In this document: positions 10,844-22,675 of the stretch, piece by piece
Numbering within the stretch: position 1 is the stretch's first letter
How the letters are laid out: every line of letters begins with the position of its first letter
Assembly: GCA_035079385.1 (NCBI GenBank)
Contig: JAVHKY010000044.1
Span: 1,612,001 to 1,676,000, forward strand
DNA length: 64,000 nucleotides
Source: Aspidiotus rigidus
Lineage: Eukaryota > Arthropoda > Insecta > Hemiptera > Diaspididae
Direction of reading: 5' to 3'
Program-made: the position numbers and the translations under genes
The notes under the pieces: generated by a model
Told to the model about the DNA's origin: nothing
Databases searched by the model: none
The model's input: the letters and a program-made list of their open reading frames with translations, nothing else

Positions 10844-13800
10844 ATGGCCCTAAATTTTCTTCCTATTTTTATAGTTTTTTTTTTATTTTTAACATTTTCA
10901 TGCATAGGCCTACGGTGTGTTCACGTATTATCTGATCGTCTGCAAAAATTGAACAACAATCCCGATACATATCTTACCACGGTGAGTACGAAAGGTATTG
11001 TTAAAAATTCTAGCCGTAAACTGAATTCGTGAATTAAATTGTAGATTGCGGCAACCCCGGATTTAGGATTTTTGGGTCCGGGGGTCAGCGGCGGTGGAGG
11101 CCCCTAATAAATTTGTCTACCCGATTCCCCCCCCCCCAAAAAAAAAAGTGAGGATGGTGGAGGCCCCTCTTTGATGGAAGCCCGGGGCCATAGCCCCCTT
11201 GGCCCCCCTAAATCCGGGGTTGATTGCGGGAGAGGAATTGGTGTACGTACGATGGCCAATGGAATGCCAGAAGTAACATGCTTTCCAATAACTTGAATCG
11301 ACCAAACGATTTCTCGTCAAATTAGTGGGTGGAGGGAAAACCCCATGGTCTGCGATAAGTTTTTAGCACAATTTTCTGGGAAGAGTCTCTTATTCGTATA
11401 CAGCACTTTGTAGACTCAAAATGGATAGGGAGAGTGTCCTAGAATAAGTGTACAACTTGATAATATTATACTCATACCTTTCTTTGGAGACGTTATTTGG
11501 ATAAATAAGGAGACGAGAACTATTCGTTAATTTTATTTCCTCTCTCTGTTATTTCGTTCGTGGAAACTTTTTGGTAAGTTTTCAGTTTTGTGTCGATAAA
11601 TTTCTATGATTCGATCGTCCACACGCTATGATATGAGAAAGGGGGAGGATTTCTGTTTAACTAATCCCTTCTCGCTGAAGGTCATCCGTACAAATGCAAA
11701 GTAAAATACTTGGAAACTCATCGTTTCGTTTTAATTCTTTTAAATCTTATTTTTCAGCCAGAAATAATTAGACGACATGGTTATCCAGCAGAGACGCATA
11801 TCATAATATCAAAGGATGGCTATTTGTTGGAGTACCACAGGATACCTTTTGGCAAAAATAAGAAAGCAACTTTGCGCACATATCCTATTTTATTTCATCA
11901 CGGACTGTATTCTGCATCTGTCGACACGGTAATTAGTGGACCCGGAAAAGGCTTAGCTTATCGATTAGCCGACGAAGGATACGACGTGTGGCTTGCCAAT
12001 GCTCGTGGTAATACTTATTCTAGGAAGCATGTCTCACTGAATCCTACTGAAGAAATATTTTGGGATTTTACGTATGTTGAACAACAAATACTAAGTGGTG
12101 AATCGATTCTTAGAATTTGATCTCGTGTTTTGGGGGGATTTTTTCAGTTTTCATGAGATGGGTATCTACGATATGCCTGCAGCCGTGGACTACATCCTGG
12201 ACAAAACATCGGCCCAAAAATTGATTTATATTGGCCACTCTTTAGGAGCATCGATTTTCTTTGTGTTCACTAGTCTTTGTCCGGAATACAGCAATAAGAT
12301 TTTCATTCATGTTAGTATAGCTCCAGCAGGCGCTATGCCTCGAACTACTTCGATTGTTAAAGTGTTTGTTCCATTTACTAAAGAAATTCGAGTAAGTAAA
12401 AAAATTCATCTGTCTTGATATCCTCGAATTGGAGGGTTAATTTCATCTATACTTAATTTAGAAACTTGCAGCTGATAAAAATTCTTTCATTAATGATTCT
12501 ACCTTACTGAGGCGAGCAGAGAACCTGTACTCTGGGGGAGGATGTAGAATAAATGATCGGTTGTTAGGAGAGTCAAGTTCTTAAAGAAGTCATGTACCCA
12601 TTAGGTATCAGTGTTGTGTATATATATATATCGTTTGAAAATTAAAAATGCTTAAATTTTTTCAAGTACTCCTTTATACTTATTCAAAATTTTTGCGAGT
12701 TCCACTTGCCAGTGTACTTGTTTAGACCCAGCAACAATACCATTGTACATACTTCAGAGTTAAAATACTTACTTCCATGCCTCAAGCCCTCTCCCCTTTG
12801 GCTCAATCTTCAAAAGCTTTTCCAAATCTCTAACTTGAAACCACAATCTCTCGGGTAGACAGTTAGCATTTTTTTTTTTTTTTTGTCAAATAGCCCCTCA
12901 TAGAACAAGTTCTCTGTTAAAAGTTGCACTGTGATAGAAAATTAGGGTTTTGAAACTGACAAAAAATCTCCTTCAAAGAACGTCAACATCTCTAATACAG
13001 ATTTTAACTTTCATTTTGCAGCGTCTTTCTATCACTGCGCGACTGAATTGGAATTTACTTTTGCTTGCAGGTATTAACAGATTTATATTACCAAGGGAAA
13101 ATTCTGCACTATGACACACTGATGTCATTTTTTTTCAAAAATATCTGCGCCATCAACAGCAACCTTTGCGAACAGTTACTCATGTTTTCTTTGTTTGGTG
13201 AAGATCGAGAGCAATTTAATATTGTAAGTTGAGAATAAAAAGAGAAAATAAGTTAAATGAATTTATTTGTCATTCATGAGAGGTTTCCAAAACAATTTTC
13301 TCCTTGCTTTGGTCACAAAATATGGTCAAAGTGTATCATTTGAGCATTTTTGGAAGATTTCAGAGGACGTACCGTCCTTTTCCCAGTAAATCCGCGCCTT
13401 GGTGCTCCATTATAACAAAATTATTTTTCTTTCTCTTGTGGCAGGTTATGCGATCTGCAACAATTTAAACATTACCTAAGATGTGGATCTAACATATGTA
13501 TTTTTTCAACATTTTTATTTTTAATACTTTTCCTATTTTCTGATCTTCTTACTCATTTCAGACGTTGATAAATATATTTCACAATCATATACCCGCAGGA
13601 TCTTCATCAAAAAATATGATTCATCTTTCACAATTGATTAGTTCTGGTAAATATCAAGAGATGGAACTAAGTATTTTTTAAATTTGTGGTATATGTTGAT
13701 AGCCCTGAATACAAAGGTGATTGTAAGGTGATCAAGATTTAATTTGTGTACTCCCAACAGTTTTTTAGTACAGTTTTCCAGTTTGCGTAAATAAATTTTG

Positions 13801-15612
13801 TAAAAAAAAAAAAAAAAATTGAGATAGAAATTGTTTTTTTGCGAGAATTTTCTACAACTTTTATTCTTACTTTTTTCTGAATAAAAAGTCACTAGACTTC
13901 AAAAAAAAGTTTGAGCTAAAGCAGTTACCTATTTGGTCTATACATATTACATAACAAGAAAAAAGTCCATGATTGTCTCTCAAGTAGTGCAGTCTAAGGT
14001 ATAGTTATGCTGCATATAGGCCTTCTTTTTTCCCCTATAAATTCTTTTTGAGATTTACTGCATACACTGAATTGGATATATATCTTTTATTCAAATTTTA
14101 CATCTTTATTATTACCTTGCTCTTTGGTCATCGTTTCAGATGATTGTACTGAACAAAATTCCCTTGCTGTCACAATTTCTTGTATCCTTACCTGCATCAG
14201 CCTCATCCAGGCTTGAGCCCCACTTCAGCGTCGGTACCATTGTCAAATGTTTTCTATAAGGGAATTGTCAATTTGGGTAAAATACATGCAAATTTGATGA
14301 TTTTAGAGCAATTCGAGTTCGAGTGCCAATATAGGTCCTAGCCACTATAACGCTTTGATGTATTTTAATTGTGATGAAAATTATAGAAATTGTACTGTGA
14401 CGAAGTACGAAACATATTCCAATATTTTATTTTCAAGGAGCCTTTCGTTATTATGATTATGGGACGATCGGAAACATGAAAAAATATAAGTCTCCTACTC
14501 CACCGCTGTATAACGTCAGCAGTATTTTGGTTCCTATGAAGTTTTACTATGGTAATAATGACGTAATGACTGTTCCGAAAGTAAGTAGGTAATGTAATAC
14601 CTTTATGATGCAGAGATATATTTTCATTGCTGGATGATTGTGGCTCAAATGATGGGTGATTTTTATCCAAATTTTGGTCCAACTAAGAATGTATAGGAAA
14701 CACCCTGAGGTAAAAGAAAGAGAAAAAATTAGATGCTACTGCAGGACTGCAATGGCAGCGGGGAACCCGCTGTCCCAAGTTCCCTAGAGCCTGAAGTTTT
14801 TCCAAGACAACTTGAACGCGCTGCAATTTCAAGGAAGCCGTCATCTTTCCAAGTCCCCCTCCTATGGTATATAGCTCGGAGGTCGGAATTTTTCCCAGTC
14901 CCGCTCCTATCATATATAGCTCGAGAGTCAAAATTTTTTCAAGTCCCCCTCCCCTCTCCGTGACGTCATCAACCTCGCTCGCGCTCACGGACGAAAATTT
15001 CCTCGAAGTACCCCCAACAAAAGGGATAGCGGGTTCCCCATTGAAAAAATTATCCAAAAAACATCAAAAATGCACACCTGACTGATTCTTCTAGGTTCCT
15101 TTGGTACTGGATGAAATAAAATGTGTATTCTCTTTCCTGTTGTCAAGTTTTCATTCTCATTGGTCGCAAATATAGCTGTCTCGCATAAGAATTTAAACCG
15201 CAATAAGCTGCCCTCTCCGTAGAATTTTCGCCCCCATGGTGTGACCCCAAATTTTAGCTGCAATCATGAAACAAAAAATATAAATAGATTGATAACCTGA
15301 TACAATTTTTGAACTCATCATTAGGTGCGAGAATTTCTTGTATTTGAAGAGGTTACTGATATTTCCTCTACCTTACCATGTATGTTATAGGACGTAGAAA
15401 ATATCTATCAACAAGTATCCAGACCATTGGGACTAACATTGATTGGCTACAAAAAATGGAATCATGTTGATTTTTTGCTAGCCAATGATGTAAATAGATA
15501 TTTTAATAACCCACTGTTGAAGTTCCTGGATAATGTGACAACAATTCCAAATTTCATAGAGATGTCAATTGAAAAAGCATCGGCCGAACGTCTGCTTAAA
15601 GAGAGTAATTGA
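10844..15612 (+). CDS. Secreted acid lipase (LIPA / Lip3-like)
   Basis: Seven exons: 10844-10981, 11758-12071, 12148-12391, 13071-13223, 13562-13646, 14438-14580, 15391-15612. All borders are GT-AG and all phases close, giving 432 residues (family about 400). Exon 1 encodes a signal peptide (MALNFLPIFIVFFLFLTFSC). The alpha/beta-hydrolase lipase fold follows: HGYPAETHIIISKDGYLL (~53-70), oxyanion motif HHGL (93-96), ANARGNTYSR, nucleophile elbow GHSLG with Ser182, Asp353 in GNNDVM, and His384 in WNHVDF. The triad is complete, so the enzyme should be active on acylglycerols or cholesteryl esters in the lysosome, gut lumen or outside the cell. Introns hold two MITEs. Which member of the insect lipase 1/3 expansion it is cannot be told. 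Confidence 0.95.
11052..11222. mobile_element. 171-bp MITE in lipase intron 1
   Basis: Perfect 16-bp ends CAACCCCGGATTTAGG / CCTAAATCCGGGGTTG bound a GC-rich core with C and A homopolymers. Direct repeats ATTGCGG flank it (11045-11051 and 11223-11229); counting the adjoining G gives 8 bp on one reading, which suits a hAT-like origin. The element lies entirely within intron 10982-11757 and should be spliced out. Confidence 0.82.
14757..15043. repeat. TIR-bounded dispersed repeat in lipase intron 6
   Basis: Inverted ends GGGGAACCCGCTGTCCC (14760-14776) and GGGATAGCGGGTTCCCC (15023-15039) match but for one base. Inside, the unit AAGTCCC...CCTATCATATATAGCTCGAGAGTC...AATTTTT is repeated two to three times in tandem, and a GC-rich block (GTGACGTCATCAACCTCGCTCG) follows. 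The same unit recurs at several places in the window. No coding potential that I trust. Confidence 0.7.
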
Positions 15613-16779
15613 ATAATTACTGTTCCAATTTTAAAGAGACATACAGCGCTACAGCTGGATATTATTAAGGAACTGCCGTAAGGGAAAACGTCAAAGAAAA
15701 ATTCTAGTTACCTATGCGTTCTCCTAAACAAATGCCGGGATTATGCCATTTAAATCTCATTCATTGTAAGTTATTATATAATACTGTGTACTTTTTTTCA
15801 TTTGTTATCAACTTGGACATTTCATATAAATTCTAAGTATGTACAAAACAATGTGAAATTGGGGAGATTCCGTCTATGGCGTCTGCTTTATAATCAATGT
15901 ATTTCTTATGGGACGTTGAGCGGACGGACCCAGATGGATGCCCTTTTTTCATACAGATACCTCCTCAATAATACGTACAGTACATGAATTGTATTATTTG
16001 AAGAAGGTTGCAAATTAGAGATAGGTATCATTCATTGAAAATTAATTAATAATTACTATACAGTAAGTATAAGTAAGTTTTTCTTTTTCTTAATCTTTTT
16101 TTTTTTCAAAGTTTGTCATCGTGAAATAGAAGTAGGCCTACTTGGACCAGGCAGTTCTAACGTCTTACGAAATTTTCAAATTTTTTAAAACTTCTCAAAA
16201 ATACTTTCATGTGACTATGAAAGAAAAATTCGAAAAAAACCCCCGCACTTCAATCTTGTTCCTTACAAGTACACACCTAAATTCATTATTTTTGGAAAAA
16301 TTGAAGAAAAACCAAAAAAATCACCTATAGATTTGAGTCACAATTTTGCTTATTACTACTTTCTACCTACTTTATACAGGCGACGCTAGCCAATCTACAA
16401 TATGTCCGGTCCAAATTGTAAAAGGACGTAAAATATTATTAAGAGTTTTTGTACAGATTTTCTAGCACAAAATTACAAAATCATCTGTCATTTGAAAATA
16501 AAATTAAACATAGAATTCTAAAACAGCATTTTCGTCGCTTCATTTTTAATCAAGAAGTCTAGCATTCTTTTTCTTATGCAGATTAAAATACTCACAGAAA
16601 TACAAATTCAAAGTGTAAAACAAATTATTGTTGAGCCGTATTTTTTGCCACTTAGCGCAGTCCACAGAATATTATTTTTTAGCCTAAATTCTCGAAGTTC
16701 ACCTCTCATTCCATCCCTGTTCAAAATGGCGAGAATTGAAAAAAAAACACGGGTTCTTCAACGGAGTTAAACGAGATAT
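15613..16779. other. 3' flank of lipase, intergenic
   Basis: Downstream of the lipase stop. AT-rich, with short chance frames only. No recognisable gene, tRNA or long repeat. Confidence 0.4.
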
Positions 16780-17004
16780 GGCAGAGAACCTGTTTTATGG
16801 GGCACGTAGGATCTGAAAAATGTAGATTGTGACCTAGGCTGAACTATGACATCATAAAACTGTGACATCACAGGTTCCGTCCCCCAAGCAATACATGACA
16901 GGAGGGGAATTTGGAAAATTTTCGAGCTCCGAGCTTTGCCGGCCGACCGGACGGCGAACGTTTTTCGGAGAAGTCCCACACTACAATAAAACAGGTTCCC
17001 TGTC
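16780..17004. repeat. 225-bp MITE with 19-bp inverted ends
   Basis: The ends GGCAGAGAACCTGTTTTAT (16780-16798) and ATAAAACAGGTTCCCTGTC (16986-17004) are complementary but for one base. The core holds GACATCA repeats and a GCCGGCCGACCGGACGGCG palindromic patch. Partial relatives carrying AACAGGTTCC or ACGGGTTCCCT lie near 12.5, 33.1 and 34.4 kb, and the core shares words with the TATATAGCTCGAG repeat, so these may be one family. Confidence 0.72.
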
Positions 17005-17454
17005 AGAATCGACGTAGATGGACTATTAGCGCTTCTCGTACTCCTATTCATCAATTGGTAACTAAAAACTACGCCACGCACGTCTAGCGCCTTTACGCAC
17101 GAGATGATAACAGTCTTAAACAATTTATTATTCTGTCTATGATTTTTTTCACGTTACAACGTGCTGCTGAAGCTCCTGATAATGTCGCTAAAATGTTGAT
17201 ATGAGGGTAACCGATATGAGGACATGCTCGAAAAATTGCGAAAAATAGTAGACAGAAGAAGTTGAATACATAATCTTGATGTCACTGCATTTTTCCATCT
17301 TGTCTCTCGCTGCAGGGTCCTGTCCTTTTCTTGCCAGTGGGCAATAAAACTAGCCGAACTTTCGACGCGATCTCTCATCGATATTTTTGTTGACAGAGTT
17401 ACAAATCTTTTTGATGAGTGTGAATATAAACGATTATCTCCACTCAAAGGAACG

Positions 17455-20400
17455 ATGTTCAGTTTTGTCATCTTCCTTCCTAAAAACGATATCTTGCGGT
17501 GGAAAGGATTCGTGTTTGGCATAATCGAAGAGTTTAATTCTGGTATTGCAATTTACGTTCTCGGCAACCAAGATAGAGAAATTCCTCTTGGGTATGAAAT
17601 TGTTGGTCACTTTGGTTCCCGGCGGAGGTATCTGAGACGTAAAAAGAATAACTTCGTATCAATTATCGTCAATGGAGGCTTGGTTGAAGAAGTACACGTT
17701 CACAATGAACGAACTGTGAATGTTATTTCGGTAGTGTTATTCGACAAACAGTTCATTCAGAAAGCGCAACTTTTTGAAAAAATACCGCGTTTGGAAACGG
17801 ATTACATTTATCGTCTAGTGAAAGAAGTCAATAAAGAATATACTCGGTCTTGCATGGATATTAATTCAAACACTTATTCTGCTTCAAGTTGTCTAAAAGC
17901 TGCTTCCCTTATTGTCAATACTGGACTGGTATTTTTCAATTATCGTTGGATTTCCAAATGTGTAAAGATATCCTCGTTTGGATTGTACGTGAAAAATACA
18001 TTCGAGGTAACTAATGCCTTAATTGAGAACTTCATTGAACACAAGAGATTTACTGTTGAAACTGTCAACTATTTATGGGCCAGACTTTCGGACGCTATCT
18101 TGGGAGTGCTGATCATGTTCTTAGTCACTAGTTATACCTCGTCAAACGATATTTTTGATGGTCTTACTCGCTTTCAGGAGGTTTGTAGGAATCGAAAATA
18201 GTTTAAATGAAGCCCCCCCCCCCCCCATGGTATAAAAATTTTCTTTATTGTTGCAGTATATTGTCGTTACCTTGGAGATTACCGTGGAATGGTTAATGGG
18301 TAGTCCTGCAGGATTCAAATTGAACTATCCGCTGAATAATATCCTCGGACCCTTCTATCAGTTCCACATCGCTCTATGGGGAACGTTTCTGAGTAAGTAA
18401 GATTACTGATTACCATTAAGATTCGGTTTAGAACATTTTTCGTGGATTGTAAATTTATTATTTTTTTAATCTCGAAGAAAAATAGTGATCGATACTTTTC
18501 TTTGGTTGGTGGATAAAATAAGGAAATGGATGTAGACGCTTTTTTTTTAAATTATACGTTCGACTCTCTCTCTCAAAAAAAAGATATTAGTCCTTGTTGA
18601 TTCATATCAATTTATAAATTCTAATGATACTTTTGAACTAAGAACAGTCGTCCCCGAAAAATGACGATTAATGAAATTATCAGTTCCATCATTGCTTCTT
18701 CGAAAATATTTTTTCGTATTGATTTCCTTGTCTTTATATTACAGAATTATGCAATCCAATATTGAGGTCCGTATTTCATGTTTTATTAGTTTTGGGTTGT
18801 TTCGGATTCTCGTTCCAAGTAGCCATTGCGGCTGATATACTGGCTGTTGTTAGCGTTCATATGTATTGTATCTACGTTTACGCTTCTAGGTGAGCGAAAT
18901 TATTATTAAAATCATTGTTTTAGTTATTTAGTAATGTAAAGAAAATTTGTTTGAGTGTCTATTTTCCCTCTTGTGATTTGTTTTAGCCACAATGTCCCGT
19001 ATTTCATTTTTATCAGGTGTATCTTTTTTTTTTTTTTTCACCATAGACGTATATTTGTACAGCATGTATATAGATATCCTAAAATGGTTCTTACACATTA
19101 ATTTTTCTTCAAATTTTCGAATCCGCTGGAGAATAATCTCAACGATCTATTATGAAAAATATGTATTTTAACGTTAGGTTGTAGTGAATTCATGACAGTT
19201 ATTTTCTGGAAATGAATGGTCATAAATTTTCATCTAAGTCGAACAAACCTCAGTTTTTTCGTTATAATAATAATTCTTCTCTTGTTCATAAATAGATTTA
19301 GCAATTGAATAATTTTATCAATCTTGAATTATTTTCCTAGATGTTAACGATGATATTGAAAATCAGGTTTTTAGTAGTAAATAATAACGATCACTTGCCA
19401 GAAGGTAAATCAACCTGTCGAGTCTCGTTTGTTCATGAGTTCATTAATTCAGTTTTTCCATAAATAATTTTCTCTTTCGTAGTTTTTGACGCACTAGAGT
19501 CCACCTACATTTGATGAAACACTGCTTCGTTCATTTTAATTTGTATTGTCTTTTTCCGTTTCAGAATACATCTCTTACAAATTGAAGGACTCAAAATTCT
19601 TTCTCGTCTCTTCATAGGGAGAAAACGTAAACCGCTTCCCGGAAAAACGCAAGCGTTACCGTACACTACCGAGCAACTGTTATTCGGCACCGTATCATTC
19701 ACTATCTTATTGTTTTTGCTACCGACGACCTTAATTTACTACTTCGTTTTTACAACGGTGTGTATGATATTCAAACGAATCAATCTATTTCTTGTTGAAA
19801 CTAAGGAGTCTGGCAGGAAATGACGAGTCGTTAAATTTATAACGTGATATCATAATACTGGGCCGTACTCAATCTGAAAGAAAATTCAGTTTTAACCTTA
19901 GTTACGATAATATCAAGAAAACTTCTTAGTGACGTGCGTCGAATTATCGTTCATAATTCACGAATAGTTCAATTCCAATCTCTGCGACATTGTATTCTCA
20001 AATATTGAGATATTATCATTCTAAAAAAAAAAAAAAAAAAAAAAACAAAAATTCGGAATTTGAATGCTTTATGGCAAAGAAATTTTATGGACGGAAGAAA
20101 CGATGTGGTGGTGGGAGTTTGAAATTTTGAAAGATAGTTCCAATTGCACCTGTCCTTGAACCAAAAAAAAAAATCTTCGCCCACGGAATATTGTCAGTAG
20201 CTGACTTTGTACTTAATCTAAGAATTTTCAAATAGAGGTTTTCAGGTTTCCTCATACGTACTCGTACTTATACTTACGGCGTTTCAATTCATTTTCTCCA
20301 TTAATTTTTTGTTGCAGATAAGAATAATTCTCATTTTTATAGGCGGTATTCTTACTTGTGTTAGACATGTAATGAGTGTATTCCCAATTTACGTGACGTG

Positions 20401-20713
20401 GTTGTGGTTTTTCGATCCTATTCCACTAACATGTAAGAAAAGTTTATTCTATTTATTCATTAGTTTTTCTTTGAAATTAGATATCATTCTTACGACACCT
20501 ATTTTCTAATTTAATTCAGGCACTGTAAGACTGAGTACAAATACCATATGTTGGAACGATGGTACTCTAGTCACAGAAATCAAACCTGTTTGCAAATCAT
20601 GGTTTGAAACTGTTTGTTTATGCATTCCTAGAAATCTGAATAGGCCTGAAGATATTCAGTGGAAGAAATTGACTACAGATGTTCTAGTTGGAAACTTGAT
20701 CTATCCTGTCTGA
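17455..20713 (+). CDS. PIGQ: PIGQ / GPI1, GPI-GlcNAc transferase subunit
   Basis: Six exons: 17455-18180, 18257-18392, 18745-18889, 19565-19757, 20318-20432, 20520-20713. Phases close to give 502 residues, near the family length. PIGQ stabilises the PIG-A complex that puts GlcNAc on phosphatidylinositol at the ER membrane, the first step of GPI-anchor synthesis. Supporting motifs: VNYLWARLSDAILGVLIM (~201-218), WLMGSPAGFKLN (254-265), LGPFYQFHIALWGTFL, the membrane segment VAIAADILAVVSVHMYCIYV, LLQIEGLKILSRLF, TEQLLFGTVSFTILLFLLPT and FPIYVTWLWF. The poorly conserved N-terminal ~190 residues are encoded by the long first exon. Start ATG at 17455 opens this exon and matches the family N-terminus. 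A stretch of 13 C follows the first donor site. Nothing indicates disruption. Confidence 0.94.
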
Positions 20714-20923
20714 AGAAAAACGATCTAATAGTGGCGAACTTTCAACTATTGATGTACTTCTTATTGTTATTTATGGAGAAGTAAAAAATTCTGTACACCT
20801 GGTGGTGCTTGAGCAATGTTCAACTGCCAAAGTGAACGATTTGCCGACAAACTGCTCAAAAATTTGTTACCTGGTGCAACGAAATAAGACTATTGCTACA
20901 TTACGGACGTATGAATTTATATC

Positions 20924-20929
20924 AATAAA
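20924..20929 (+). terminator. Possible PIGQ poly(A) signal
   Basis: An AATAAA hexamer lies 211 bases after the PIGQ stop codon and is followed within about 25 bases by a TGTTGTGATATT GT-rich stretch. Position and downstream composition fit a polyadenylation signal, but AATAAA is common by chance in DNA this AT-rich. Confidence 0.3.
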
Positions 20930-22675
20930 CTATCGTTGTGTTGTGATATTAGGAGGTTTTTTTTCTCCAACTGTGCGAAATTGCAAAAATGCCGCGATTA
21001 TGAATTGTAAGTTTACTTTCAGGAATTTTAGGAGCGTTCACTATATTACGTAATTTTTTTTTACTCGATTTCATCCTTCCAATGATCAAAATTGTGCGTT
21101 TTTCTAAGACATTCCTGATTCAAAGAGTTCTACTCAGAATTTTGAGCGTCCTTTAATGAATTTCGGACATAACATTGTTTTCTTTCATCTTCTTATTGAG
21201 TCATCCTATCCTCATGTCTCTTCCTATTCCTTCCTTCGCACTCCACTGATTTTCCGTTAAATTAATTCTATCACCTGATAATGAGCAGGGAACTCTCCTC
21301 GAAAGGTGTTCGTACTAGTTCATAACGTTGAGAACAATATTGTGTTCAAAAGTTCCAACTTTATTATTTCACATGATTGTTTGTAACCTTAATTCCACAA
21401 TCTTTAGACTCGTTGAGGATACACGTTTCTTTTCGTTACTTCTCTAAAGTAGGCGAGGTCCTCTGCCTTCCTCGGAATTACAATATTCATCCTTTCTTTC
21501 TTCGTAATTTAGCTCAGTGGTTAAAATTTTCCTCAGTCCCCTTTTAACCATACACGTAGCTCGATGATCGGAATCTATCCAAGTCTACACTCACTTCTCG
21601 CCTCCCACCCTCTCACGATACAGCGCTCGAAGGTCGAAATTCCTCCAAGTTTCCCTCTTGATATCTACAAAATATTCATTTTTTACTAGAATAAAAGAAC
21701 AAGAGCTCCTGTATTTGTTTCGGTGAGACTATTGACAACAAAGAAAATATTTTACGATGAGAATTTGGGGGGTGTGATGATTTTGAAACTGTAGGCATTT
21801 ACGTCGCGTCCTGTGGGAGTAAATAGATAGAACGATACGCTATTCAGTGGAAATAAATTAAAAATAGCAGTCTTTCCGTTGCAGAAAACTTGGTTGATGG
21901 GATTAATGCTTTGTTCCGGTCATTTCCGTAGACGTGTAATAACATAATCAACCGATAATTTTAATTCATATACAGGTCACGTTCGAATTTCGGAATAAAT
22001 ATTTAAAGTTGTGAAGTGTATAATTTTGTAGCTCTTAATCTCATCATCGCGGTCGCGATAAAGAATGAAGATTTACCAATATTTACATAAGAAGCTCATG
22101 ATCCTTTTTTTTTTTTTTTGTCTTTTAATCTTCACATCATCGATACTTGTGCCGTTCTAAAAAAAATACTCGTTGGAGGGGAAAGTGACTCTAGATGATC
22201 GCCTTTTTCAAATTCATTTGATCATAAGGTTTCTCGTTATCGATTTAATTTTTCTCATTAATTAACATTAATTGTGTCATTCTTTTTGATAAATCGAAGT
22301 TTCTTTTATCGATATCTAAAATAGTTTGGGCCTAAATCTCAATATTTCCGAGTTTCAACCTCAAAAATAGAAAGAATAAATCTTTATTCCCGTTTAGCTC
22401 GGCGTCTCTGATGGAGTTTTCATGGTAAATGAAATTTGATAGTGAAATTTTGCGTTATTTTTTTATTTTGCTTGACGAAGTTGAATTCGTTTGTGGCCAG
22501 TCACACCGGTAAAACGTTTTTGATGTGAAGCGAATTCGTAAATTGATTGAAACTGAAAAAAGAAATGTTATACGTTTTTTTCAATGGCTGTCAAAGAGTA
22601 GGATGCCAGTTTTTGTTGTAAAAGTTAATCTACCGGTACTGGAATATTTTCGCGTGGTTAGATCAAATCGTTGCG
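20930..22675. other. Intergenic, with TAGCTCGA-type repeat relic
   Basis: No gene could be read. At about 21530-21660 there are diverged copies of the dispersed unit (CACGTAGCTCGATGATCGGAAT and CCTCCAAG). A T homopolymer lies near 22110. Non-coding exons of the downstream membrane-protein gene could hide here. Confidence 0.35.

Noticed and set aside
17154..17522. Minus-strand 122-codon frame at the PIGQ start
   Set aside because: It overlaps the well-supported PIGQ first exon and upstream region in antisense and matches nothing.
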